A stretch of 15,241 nucleotides of DNA, from positions 1 through 15,241 of the forward strand of contig DASSSO010000035.1 in assembly GCA_035776735.1 (NCBI GenBank), given 5' to 3'. The notes under the pieces were generated by a model, which worked only from the letters and a program-made list of their open reading frames with translations, had not been told where the DNA came from and did not search any database. This document shows, in pieces, positions 1 to 6,408 of this stretch (its first letter is position 1; each line of letters starts with the position of its first letter). This stretch comes from JACDAN01 sp035776735. GTDB taxonomy: Bacteria; Actinomycetota; Thermoleophilia; Gaiellales; Gaiellaceae. The position numbers were made by a program, and so were the translations under genes.

Positions 1-537
1 CTCGGACGTTGCGTAGAGGACGCCGGACGGCGTCAGGGCGATGCCGTACGGCTGGACGACCCGCGCAACCGTCGTGCCCCGCCCGGTCTGCGGGTCGATG
101 CGCGCGATCCGCGTCTGGCCGCCTTCGGCGACCAGCAGCGACCCACTCGGCTCGAGGATCGCCTCCGTCGGATACACGAGGAGGACGGGAGGCCGGACCG
201 GGGCGCGAACGACCACGGCGCCGAGGCGGAAGCTCTTCTTGGCGATCGTGGCGCTCAGGCTCCACCGTCCCGCTGCCGGAAAGGTCAGGCGCGCGCGGTA
301 CCGATCACCGCGCCACTTCCGCGCCCGCATTGCCACCCGGCGACTCCCCGACCGCGCAGTTAGGCCGACGGTCCTCGGGCGCGCGCCTCGCACGACGAGC
401 ACCGCGGTCCACGGCTGACCGGCGACGGCGCCGGACCGCGCCGAGGCGAGCGAAACCGTCGGCTGCTTCGCCGTCGCCGCGGAGCCTGCTGCCGTAAGGA
501 CGAGCGCAGCGAGTATGACCCCGGCCCGGATCGGCAT
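1..537 (-). CDS. Secreted NHL/SMP-30-like beta-propeller protein, 3' end outside window
   Basis: The reading frame is open from an ATG at 537 to the left edge (179 codons), so the C-terminal part is missing. Residues 1-23 look like a signal peptide: Arg4, a hydrophobic stretch GVILAALVLTAAG, then an AxA site (A21-T22-A23), so the protein should be exported. Residues 25-115 read as a beta-rich, arginine-rich domain. From about residue 120 a propeller-like repeat begins (YPTEAILEPSGSLLVAEG, then IARIDPQTGR and VVQPYGIALTPSGVLYAT), the pattern of NHL, SMP-30 and virginiamycin B lyase-like proteins. A weak purine stretch (AGAGAAA) lies upstream of the ATG. Substrate and role cannot be read from this fragment; it could be a lactonase, a lyase or a non-enzymatic propeller. 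It is divergent from the helicase gene with 60 bp between starts. Confidence 0.75.
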   Translation of the reverse strand, partial: MPIRAGVILAALVLTAAGSAATAKQPTVSLASARSGAVAGQPWTAVLVVRGARPRTVGLTARSGSRRVAMRARKWRGDRYRARLTFPAAGRWSLSATIAKKSFRLGAVVVRAPVRPPVLLVYPTEAILEPSGSLLVAEGGQTRIARIDPQTGRGTTVARVVQPYGIALTPSGVLYATSE

Positions 538-585
538 ATCGATTTCTCTACACCGCCCGCCCACGGTGGGTTCCAGGCCCAGGGC

Positions 586-598
586 TAGCATCGATCCG
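586..598 (+). promoter_or_regulatory. Candidate leaderless promoter -10 of the helicase gene
   Basis: TAGCAT at 586-591 matches the actinobacterial -10 pattern TANNNT and is followed by exactly 6 nt before the GTG start at 598. No Shine-Dalgarno sequence is visible upstream of that GTG. This spacing would put the transcription start at or next to the first base of the start codon, as in leaderless mRNAs common in Actinobacteria. No convincing -35 is seen. The same layout recurs at accD (12056-12070). Confidence 0.45.
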
Positions 599-2829
599 TG
601 GCGGTCGAGGCTCCGCACTGGGCGGCTCTGCTCGAGGGAGAGGAAGTCGCCTACGTCGGCTCCGAGCCTGCCCGCGCGCCTCGGTTCGCGCCCCTCCCGG
701 GCGACCTGCATCCCAAGGTTCGCGAGGCCCTGGCCGCCGGCGGGATCGAGCAGCTCTTCACCCACCAGGCCGACGCGTGGGACGCAGCAGCCCGCGGCGA
801 GCACATCGTCGTCTCCACCGGCACGGCATCCGGCAAGACGCTCGCCTTCAACCTCCCCGTGCTCGACGCGCTCGCCCGGGAGCCGAAGACCCGCGCGCTC
901 TACCTCTACCCGACGAAGGCGCTGGCCCAGGATCAGATCCGCTCACTGACCGAGCTGAAGCCGCCGGGGATCAAGCCGGCGATCTACGACGGGGACACCG
1001 AGTCGAGCCGCCGCTGGCAGATCCGCAAGTGGTCGAACCTGATCCTGACCAACCCGGACATGCTCCACGTGGGCGTCCTGCCGCACCACGACCGCTGGGG
1101 GGACGTCCTGCACAACCTCCACTACGTCGTCGTGGACGAGGCGCACGTGTACCGCGGCGTCTTCGGCTCGCACGTCGGCAACGTCCTGCGCCGCCTACGC
1201 CGCCTCGCGCGGATCTACGGCGCCGACCCGCAGTTCCTCCTCGCCTCGGCCACGATCGCAAATCCGGGCGAGCTCGCCCACCGGCTGCTGGGCATAGAGG
1301 CCACGGTGATCGAGCACGACGGCGCGCCGAAGGCCGAGCGGACGATCGTGCTCTGGAACCCGCCGCTCACCGACGAGGAGCTCGGCCTGCGCGCAAGCGC
1401 GCTCGGCGAGGCCTCCAGGCTCATGGCCTCGCTCGTCGAGCGCGGCGTCCGCACGCTCTGCTTCGCGAAGAGCCGCAAGTCCGCCGAGCTCGTGCACCGC
1501 TTCACGGCGCAGCGGCTAGGGGACGCCACGCGCCTTTCGCCGTACCGCGCCGGCTACACGCCGGCCCAAAGGCGGGAGATCGAGCGCCGCCTCGTCGAGG
1601 GCGACCTGCTCGGCGTCAGCGCCACGAACGCGCTCGAGCTCGGGATCGACGTGGGCCTGCTGGACGCCGTGATCTGCGTCGGCTTCCCGGGCACCGTCGC
1701 GAGCCTGCGGCAGCAGTGGGGCCGCGCCGGCCGCCGCGGACACGGGCTGGCGGCGCTGGTCGCGACCGAGGACGCGCTCGACCAGTTCTTCATGCGCGAC
1801 CCGGAGGCCCTGCTCGAGCGGCGCGTCGAGGCGGCGATCCTCGACCACGCGAACCCCCGCGTCCTCGACGGGCATGTCCTGGCCGCCGCGTTCGAGGCGC
1901 CGCTCGACGACGAGGACGCCGAGACGCTCGGCGCGGAGGCGCTCGAGCGCGCCACGCAGATCCCGGAGCTCCGCCGGAAGGGCGGCGGCTTCGTCTGGGC
2001 CGGACGCGACTATCCGGCAGGCCGCTTCGGCCTCCGCTCAGCCACGCCCGACTCCTTCACCGTCGTCGACCTCTCGACCGGATCGCTGCTCGGGCTCGTC
2101 GAGCGCGAGCGGGCGTACTCGACCGTCCACCAGGGAGCGATCTACCTCCACCTCGGCGAGTCCTACCGCGTCGCGGAGCTCGATCTCGAGAACCGCACCG
2201 CCCTCGTCGAGCCCTACGTCGGTGACGAGTACACCCAGGCGAAGAAGGACACGATGACCGCGATCGACGAGCCGCTGCGCGTCGAGCGCCGGCTCGGCCT
2301 CGACCTCTCCTTCGGCCGCGTCGTCGTCACCGAGCAGGTCGTCGCCTACCAGCGGAAGCGGATCGGCGACAACGAGACGATCGAGACGCTCCCGCTCGAC
2401 CTGCCCGAGACGACGTTCGACACCGAGGCGGTTTGGTTCGTGCCAGAGGACCGGATGCTCGAGGGCCTGACCGACATGCCGCAGCTGCTCGGCAGCCTCC
2501 ACGCCGCCGAGCACGCACTGATCGCGCTCCTCCCGCTCTGGGCGATGTGCGACCGCTGGGACATCGGCGGCCTCTCGACGAACCTCCACTTCCAGACCGG
2601 CCGGCCCACGATCTTCGTCTACGACGGCCACGCCGGCGGCGTCGGGATCAACGAGCGCGGTTTCGAGATCTTCGAGGGGTGGGCCGCCGACACCGCCCGC
2701 CTGCTCGAGGGCTGCCCCTGCGACCACGGCTGCCCCTCCTGCGTCCAGTCGCCCAAGTGCGGAAACTTGAACGAGCCGCTGGACAAGGGCGGTGCCCTGA
2801 CGCTCCTGCAGCGCATGCTGTCGATCTAG
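598..2829 (+). CDS. DEAD/DEAH-box helicase with C-terminal DUF1998-type cysteine cluster (MrfA/YprA-like)
   Basis: 743 aa, superfamily 2 ATP-dependent DNA helicase. Motif I is STGTASGKT (residues 73-81), motif II is DEAH (180-183), motif III is SAT (217-219) and motif VI is QQWGRAGRRG (372-381), so both RecA-like lobes are complete. The C-terminal third carries a conserved tail (HLHFQTGRP-type region, GHAGGVGINERGF) ending in a cysteine cluster at C706, C708, C712, C715 and C721, typical of the DUF1998 zinc-binding domain. Bacillus subtilis MrfA (YprA) of this architecture acts in repair of mitomycin C damage, and eukaryotic Hrq1 is related; a similar repair role here is inference. The start is GTG with no SD, consistent with a leaderless message. 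It is followed closely by the ECF42 cluster on the same strand, so readthrough is possible. LigD is another repair gene in the window but is not in the same transcription unit. Confidence 0.9.
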   Translation: MAVEAPHWAALLEGEEVAYVGSEPARAPRFAPLPGDLHPKVREALAAGGIEQLFTHQADAWDAAARGEHIVVSTGTASGKTLAFNLPVLDALAREPKTRALYLYPTKALAQDQIRSLTELKPPGIKPAIYDGDTESSRRWQIRKWSNLILTNPDMLHVGVLPHHDRWGDVLHNLHYVVVDEAHVYRGVFGSHVGNVLRRLRRLARIYGADPQFLLASATIANPGELAHRLLGIEATVIEHDGAPKAERTIVLWNPPLTDEELGLRASALGEASRLMASLVERGVRTLCFAKSRKSAELVHRFTAQRLGDATRLSPYRAGYTPAQRREIERRLVEGDLLGVSATNALELGIDVGLLDAVICVGFPGTVASLRQQWGRAGRRGHGLAALVATEDALDQFFMRDPEALLERRVEAAILDHANPRVLDGHVLAAAFEAPLDDEDAETLGAEALERATQIPELRRKGGGFVWAGRDYPAGRFGLRSATPDSFTVVDLSTGSLLGLVERERAYSTVHQGAIYLHLGESYRVAELDLENRTALVEPYVGDEYTQAKKDTMTAIDEPLRVERRLGLDLSFGRVVVTEQVVAYQRKRIGDNETIETLPLDLPETTFDTEAVWFVPEDRMLEGLTDMPQLLGSLHAAEHALIALLPLWAMCDRWDIGGLSTNLHFQTGRPTIFVYDGHAGGVGINERGFEIFEGWAADTARLLEGCPCDHGCPSCVQSPKCGNLNEPLDKGGALTLLQRMLSI

Positions 2830-2845
2830 CCCCTCCTCGTTCGTC
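2819..2845 (+). promoter_or_regulatory. Candidate ECF42-type promoter for the YCII/sigma cluster
   Basis: TGTCGA at 2819-2824 is followed after 17 nt by CGTC at 2842-2845. From memory, the motif reported for ECF42 sigma factors in Streptomyces is TGTCGA at -35 and CG(A/T)C at -10, upstream of DGPF genes. The pair overlaps the last codons of the helicase gene and lies directly upstream of the cluster that encodes such a sigma factor. TGTCGA occurs several more times in the window inside genes, so the match alone is weak; the position gives it weight. Confidence 0.35.
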
Positions 2846-2871
2846 GTCCCTGTGCAAGCGACGAAAGGAGG
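2832..2871 (+). promoter_or_regulatory. Hairpin sequestering the SD of the 48-aa gene
   Basis: The left arm begins 3 nt after the helicase stop codon. CCTCCT (2832-2837) pairs perfectly with the Shine-Dalgarno AGGAGG (2866-2871), and TTCGTCG (2840-2846) pairs perfectly with CGACGAA (2859-2865). The stem has 13 base pairs with one 2-nt bulge (2838-2839) and a 12-nt loop. There is no T-run after it, so it does not look like a standard intrinsic terminator. Its likely effect is to hide the ribosome-binding site in transcripts that enter from the helicase gene. Confidence 0.6.
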
Positions 2872-2876
2872 AGGCG

Positions 2877-3023
2877 GTGAAGCGCCTTCCGAGGAACCTG
2901 GTGGAGCGCGAAACGGCCAAGCGGCGCGCGATCACCGACGAGCTCCGCCACCACGACCCCTTCGGGAAGCCGGACCTCATCATCGTCCATGAGACGATGC
3001 TGGGAAGGCTCCGCGCAGCCTGA
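2877..3023 (+). CDS. Small basic hypothetical protein (48 aa), first gene of the YCII/ECF cluster
   Basis: The GTG at 2877 is preceded by a perfect Shine-Dalgarno AGGAGG (2866-2871) with 5-nt spacing, which is the main reason to call this gene. The product is 48 aa, rich in Arg and Lys in its first half (starts MKRLPRNLVERETAKRRAI), with a HHDPFGKPDLIIVHETMLGRL stretch split between middle and end. There is no signal peptide or membrane segment and I recognise no family. The stop at 3021-3023 lies 14 nt before the next gene's start, so it is probably co-transcribed with the YCII proteins and the sigma factor. Its SD is the right arm of the hairpin at 2832-2871. It could be a small regulator or a leader peptide coupling translation to the next gene; neither is shown by the sequence. 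Confidence 0.6.
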   Translation: MKRLPRNLVERETAKRRAITDELRHHDPFGKPDLIIVHETMLGRLRAA

Positions 3024-3037
3024 GGAAAGGAGTGACA

Positions 3038-3382
3038 TTGCAGTACATCGGACTGATCCACGGCGACCAGGACCACTGGGCGAGCCTGGCCGACGACGAG
3101 CGTCAAGCCGTCTATCAGCGGTACATGGCGTTCGCGGAGAAACCGGAGGTCGTCGGCGGCGTCGAGCTCCAGGAGACCACCACGGCGACGACCGTGCGGG
3201 TTCGGAACGGGGACACGATGGTCACCGACGGCCCGTATGCCGAGGTCAAGGAGGCGCTCGGCGGCCTCTTTGTCCTCGAAGCCGATTCGATCGAGGATGC
3301 CTGCCGGATCGCCGCGGAGATCCCCGCCGCTGAGCACGGCGCGGTCGAGGTTCGCCCCGTCCACGTACGAGAGGAGAGCTGA
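3038..3382 (+). CDS. YCII/DGPF-domain protein 1
   Basis: 114 aa from a TTG start. I chose TTG 3038 over the in-frame GTG at 3032 because AAAGGAG (3026-3032) sits 5 nt before the TTG but overlaps the GTG, and because the resulting start MQYIGLIHGD matches the usual beginning of the family and its neighbour (MRYAMLIYSD). The C-terminal half holds the family hallmark TVRVRNGDTMVTDGPYAEVKEALGG in segments, with DGPY in place of DGPF. Members are small soluble proteins with a dimeric alpha-beta barrel fold (YCII superfamily, PF03795). Their biochemical activity is largely unknown, but they are typically encoded next to ECF42 sigma factors and can be their targets. It is followed by a paralogue after 1 nt. 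Confidence 0.88.
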   Translation: MQYIGLIHGDQDHWASLADDERQAVYQRYMAFAEKPEVVGGVELQETTTATTVRVRNGDTMVTDGPYAEVKEALGGLFVLEADSIEDACRIAAEIPAAEHGAVEVRPVHVREES

Positions 3383-3383
3383 G

Positions 3384-3743
3384 ATGCGCTACGCGATGCT
3401 GATCTACAGCGACCAGGAGCGTTGGCTCGGGCTCTCCGAGGAGGAGGCCGCGAAGCAGGGCGAGGAGTCGCTGCCCAAGTGGTACGCCTTCTTCGAGGAG
3501 CTCGGCAAGGCCGACCCCGAGATGAGCGGCAAGGAGCTCGACGACATCCGGACCGCGAAGACCGTCCGCGTCCGCGACGGCGAGGTGCTGATCACGGACG
3601 GGCCGTACGCGGAGACCAAGGAGCAGATCGGCGGCTTCTTCGACGCGAAGCTGCCCGATCTGGACACCGCGATCGCGTATGCGGCGAAGATCCCCGCGTC
3701 CGAGTACGGCTCGATCGAGGTGCGTCCGGTCGTCGAGAGGTGA
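3384..3743 (+). CDS. YCII/DGPF-domain protein 2
   Basis: 119 aa from ATG 3384, with the purine-rich SD GAGGAGAG at 3371-3378. It is a paralogue of the preceding gene: both share an opening Y-x-x-L-I-x-x-D, a KTVRVRDGEVLITDGPYAETKEQ-type core and an ending GSIEVRPV. It is slightly longer in the middle (KWYAFFEELGKADPEMSG). The stop TGA at 3741-3743 lies 1 nt before the likely start of the sigma-factor gene, suggesting translational coupling. Two adjacent DGPF genes before an ECF42 sigma gene is a familiar arrangement in Actinobacteria. A direct enzymatic role is not established for the family. Confidence 0.9.
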   Translation: MRYAMLIYSDQERWLGLSEEEAAKQGEESLPKWYAFFEELGKADPEMSGKELDDIRTAKTVRVRDGEVLITDGPYAETKEQIGGFFDAKLPDLDTAIAYAAKIPASEYGSIEVRPVVER

Positions 3744-3744
3744 C

Positions 3745-4941
3745 CTGACAGACGTCGATCGCATCTTCCGCGAGGAGTGGGGACGTGCGGTCTCGATCCT
3801 CATCAGCGTCCTCGGCGACTTCGACCTCGCCGAGGACGCTGTGCAGGACGCCTTCGCCACCGCGCTCGAGCGCTGGCCGGCCGAGGGGCTGCCGCGGAAT
3901 CCGGGCGCCTGGATCGTCACGACCGCGCGCAACCGCGCGATCGACCGGATCCGCCGGGAGCGAACACTCGAGCGCAAGACGGAGCTCCTCGCGCGGCTCG
4001 CGGAGCTCCCAGGCGACGGTGACGACCTGAGCACGATCCCGGACGAGCGGCTCGCGCTCGTCTTCACGTGTTGCCATCCGGCGCTGGCGACCGAGGCGCG
4101 CGTTGCCCTGACGCTCCGCGAGGTCGGCGGGCTCACGACGGCCGAGATCGGCCGGGCGTTCCTCACCGCCGAGCCGACGATGGCCCAACGGCTCGTGCGC
4201 GCCAAGCGGAAGATCCGCGAGGCGGGGATCCCGTTCCGCGTCCCGCCCGACGAGCTCCTTCCCGACCGCCTGGAGTCGGTGCTCGCCGTGCTCTACCTCG
4301 TCTTCAACGAGGGCTACGAGGCGACCTCGGGCGACGACCTCGTGCGGCGCGAGCTGTGCGACGAGGCGATCCGGCTCGGGAAGCTCCTCGCGGTGCTGAT
4401 GCCGGACGAGCCCGAGGCGCTGGGCCTGCTCGCGCTCATGCTCTTCCAGGACTCCCGACGGGAGGCGCGGACGGGCCCCGGCGGCGAGCTCGTGCTGCTC
4501 GAGGACCAGGATCGCTCGCGCTGGGACGCCGAGCGGATCGAGGAAGGAAGGCGCGTGCTCGAGCGGGCCGCGCGACTGCGGCGGGTCGGCCCCTACCAGC
4601 TGCAGGCGGCGATCGCGGCCGTCCACGCCGAGGGCGAGACCGACTGGCCGGCGGTCGCGGCCCTCTACGGCCGGCTGGCCCGGATCGCGCCGTCGCCGGT
4701 CGTCGAGCTCAACCGCGCCGTGGCGGTCGCGATGGCCGACGGCGAGGCGCACGGGCTTGCTCTCCTGAACGAGATCGAGGGCCTCGACGACTACCGCCTG
4801 CTCCACGCGGCGCGCGCCGATCTTCTCCGCCGGCTCGGCCGGCGCGAGGAGGCAGCCGAGGCGTACGACCGCGCGCTTGCCCTCACGACCAATCCCGTCG
4901 AGCGCGCCTATCTCGAGCGGCGCCTGGGCGAGATGCGCTAG
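3745..4941 (+). CDS. ECF42-type RNA polymerase sigma factor with C-terminal extension, probable CTG start
   Basis: About 398 aa. Sigma region 2 lies at residues 5-70 (FREEWGRAV, LGDFDLAEDAVQDAFATAL, then ARNRAIDRIRRE). Region 4 lies at about 100-160 (LVFTCCHPAL, LREVGGLTTAEIGRAFLT, QRLVRAKRKIREA). It continues with the roughly 200-aa C-terminal extension of ECF42 proteins (DUF6596): LAVLYLVFNEGYEA and LLEDQDRSRWD (252-261), then a helical TPR-like end. In ECF42 this extension replaces an anti-sigma factor as the control element, and no anti-sigma gene is present here. Family proteins begin close to xDxxFREEW, which points to CTG 3745 with AGAGG at 3736-3740. No in-frame ATG, GTG or TTG lies between ATG 3679, inside the upstream gene, and GTG 3841. 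Its likely targets are the two YCII genes in front of it. Confidence 0.9.
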   Translation: MTDVDRIFREEWGRAVSILISVLGDFDLAEDAVQDAFATALERWPAEGLPRNPGAWIVTTARNRAIDRIRRERTLERKTELLARLAELPGDGDDLSTIPDERLALVFTCCHPALATEARVALTLREVGGLTTAEIGRAFLTAEPTMAQRLVRAKRKIREAGIPFRVPPDELLPDRLESVLAVLYLVFNEGYEATSGDDLVRRELCDEAIRLGKLLAVLMPDEPEALGLLALMLFQDSRREARTGPGGELVLLEDQDRSRWDAERIEEGRRVLERAARLRRVGPYQLQAAIAAVHAEGETDWPAVAALYGRLARIAPSPVVELNRAVAVAMADGEAHGLALLNEIEGLDDYRLLHAARADLLRRLGRREEAAEAYDRALALTTNPVERAYLERRLGEMR

Positions 4942-5672
4942 GCCGTTCGCCGCCTGAGGGTCGCGGCGCCGAGCACCAGGGCGACCACCGAGGCGCCGAC
5001 GATGATCCCGGCGTCGCGGGCGACCTGCCAGCCCGTCTCGCCGTCGACGGCCAGCGAGAGCGCCTCGTAGGCCCAGGTCAGCGGCAGCACGACCGAGACG
5101 GCCTCGAGCACCGGCGCCATCGCCTCGCGCGGGACGATCAGCCCGCAGAGCAGGATCTGTGGCAGCACGAACGCCGGCATGAACTGCACGGCCTGGAACT
5201 CGGTCTGCGCGAAGGCGCTCGCGAAGAGCCCGAGCGCCATCCCGAGCACGGCGTTCGCCATCGCCAGGGCGACGACGAGCCAGATCGGGCCCTCGACGTC
5301 CAGGTCGAGCAGCCCGAAGGCGACCGCGGAGGCGATCGAGCCCTGGATCGCGGCGACGAGCGCGAAGGCGAGGCCGTAGCCGAACAGGATGTCGCCCTTG
5401 GCGAGCGGCATCGTCATCAGCCGCTCGAGCGTCCCGGTCGTCCGCTCGCGCAGCATCGTGATCGAGGCGACGACGAACATCGAGACGAACGGAAAGAGGC
5501 CGACGAGCGGGCCGCCGATCCGGTCGAAGGTCTCTTCCTGTCCGGAGAAGACGTAGCGGAAGAGGATGAGCAGGAACGCGGGCACGCCGAAGACGAGCGC
5601 GAGCGTCCGCGGGTCGCGGCGCAGCTGGCCGAGGACGCGAAGCGCCGTGGCGGCCGTCGCCCGAAGGGTCAT
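4938..5672 (-). CDS. ABC-2 type transporter permease
   Basis: 244 aa from ATG 5672, with GGAGG 7 nt upstream inside the ATPase gene. The ATG overlaps the ATPase stop as ATGA, so the two are translationally coupled. Hydrophobic segments suggest six membrane spans: about residues 26-43 (LALVFGVPAFLLILFRYVF), PLVGLFPFVSMFVVASIT, FALVAAIQGSIASAVAFGLL, WLVVALAMANAVLGMALGLF, MPAFVLPQILLCGLIV and IIVGASVVALVLGAATL. The cytoplasmic loop RERTTGTLERLMTMPL after the second span is typical of ABC-2 permeases of the YadH/NodJ/DrrB kind. With the upstream ATPase it should form an exporter at the cytoplasmic membrane; the substrate is unknown. Its TAG stop shares the tetranucleotide CTAG with the stop of the convergent sigma-factor gene. 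Confidence 0.9.
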   Translation of the reverse strand: MTLRATAATALRVLGQLRRDPRTLALVFGVPAFLLILFRYVFSGQEETFDRIGGPLVGLFPFVSMFVVASITMLRERTTGTLERLMTMPLAKGDILFGYGLAFALVAAIQGSIASAVAFGLLDLDVEGPIWLVVALAMANAVLGMALGLFASAFAQTEFQAVQFMPAFVLPQILLCGLIVPREAMAPVLEAVSVVLPLTWAYEALSLAVDGETGWQVARDAGIIVGASVVALVLGAATLRRRTA

Positions 5673-6385
5673 CCGTCGTCCTCCACGACCAGGAGGAACG
5701 CCTCGTCGAGGTTCCGCGCCCCCGTCCGCTCGAGCAGCGACACGGGTGGCTCTCTCGCCACGATCTGCCCGTCGCGCAGCAGCAGGAGGTCGTCGCACCG
5801 CTCCGCCTCGTCCATCACGTGGCTCGAGACGAGCAGGGTCCTGCCACCCTCTGCAAGCTCATGGAACAACGTCCAGAGGTCGCGCCGCAGGACGGGATCG
5901 AGCCCGACGGTCGGCTCGTCGAGGACGAGTACCTCGGGCTCGTTCAGAAGCGCTGCGCCGAGGCTGACCCGCGACTGCTCGCCGCCCGAGAGCGTGCGGA
6001 CGACCTGACCCTCGTGGCCGCGGAGGTCGACCGCGTCCACCGCGGCGTCCACGCGCTCCGAGCGGGCGCCGAGCAGGGCCGCGAAGTAGCGGAGGTTCTC
6101 GCGCACCGTCAGGTCGGAGTACACCGACGGCGCCTGAGTCACGTACGCGACCCGGGACCGCAGGTCGGGCGACCCGGCCGGCCGGTCGAGCACCTCGACC
6201 GACCCGCCCTCGACGATCTGGACGCCGACGATCGCCCGCATCAGCGTCGTCTTCCCCGACCCGCTCGGGCCGAGGAGGCCGGTCACCCGCCCGGCCGCGA
6301 CCTCGAGCGAGATCCCGGGCAGGACGAGCCGACCCCCGCGCTCGACGCGCAGGTTCTCGATCCGGATCGACGGCGTCCCGTCCAC
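5669..6385 (-). CDS. ABC transporter ATP-binding protein (ABC-2 exporter)
   Basis: 238 aa from GTG 6385. All nucleotide-binding motifs are intact: Walker A GPSGSGKTT (39-47), Q-loop Gln84 (VTQAPSVYSDLTVREN), signature LSGGE (132-136), Walker B VLVLDEPTVGLDP (152-164) with Glu157, and switch His189 (LLVSSHVMDEAERCDDL). The pattern is that of the drug/NodI/YadG-type ATPases partnered with ABC-2 permeases, matching the permease coded next with an ATGA overlap. It powers export of an unknown substrate. No SD is visible before the GTG; only 23 bp separate it from the divergent NDH-2 remnant, so its promoter must lie in that gap or inside the neighbour. A leaderless message is likely. Confidence 0.93.
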   Translation of the reverse strand: MDGTPSIRIENLRVERGGRLVLPGISLEVAAGRVTGLLGPSGSGKTTLMRAIVGVQIVEGGSVEVLDRPAGSPDLRSRVAYVTQAPSVYSDLTVRENLRYFAALLGARSERVDAAVDAVDLRGHEGQVVRTLSGGEQSRVSLGAALLNEPEVLVLDEPTVGLDPVLRRDLWTLFHELAEGGRTLLVSSHVMDEAERCDDLLLLRDGQIVAREPPVSLLERTGARNLDEAFLLVVEDDG

Positions 6386-6393
6386 GAGCGCCC

Positions 6394-6400
6394 AAGTATC
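6394..6400. promoter_or_regulatory. Possible shared -10 element in the 23-bp divergent gap
   Basis: The gap 6386-6408 separates two GTG starts pointing away from each other. Its centre holds AAGTATC, read as GATACTT on the other strand, so a -10-like hexamer (AAGTAT on +, GATACT on -) lies 9 nt before each GTG. The layout is symmetric about 6397. It could be a bidirectional -10 giving near-leaderless transcripts. The hexamers match TANNNT only partly, so confidence is low. Confidence 0.25.
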
Positions 6401-6408
6401 CTCGCCGG

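Noticed and set aside
3032..3037. GTG 3032 as start of the first YCII gene
   Set aside because: The SD AAAGGAG overlaps this GTG; TTG 3038 has proper spacing and gives the family's usual N-terminus.
3679..3744. ATG 3679 as start of the sigma factor
   Set aside because: The added 22 residues are Arg/Ser-rich and lie wholly inside the YCII gene in a different frame, and ECF42 proteins lack such an extension.
4068..6008. 646-codon + strand frame spanning the sigma-factor end and both ABC genes
   Set aside because: It crosses three well-supported genes in other frames, and its product is Arg/Gly/Ala-rich low complexity.
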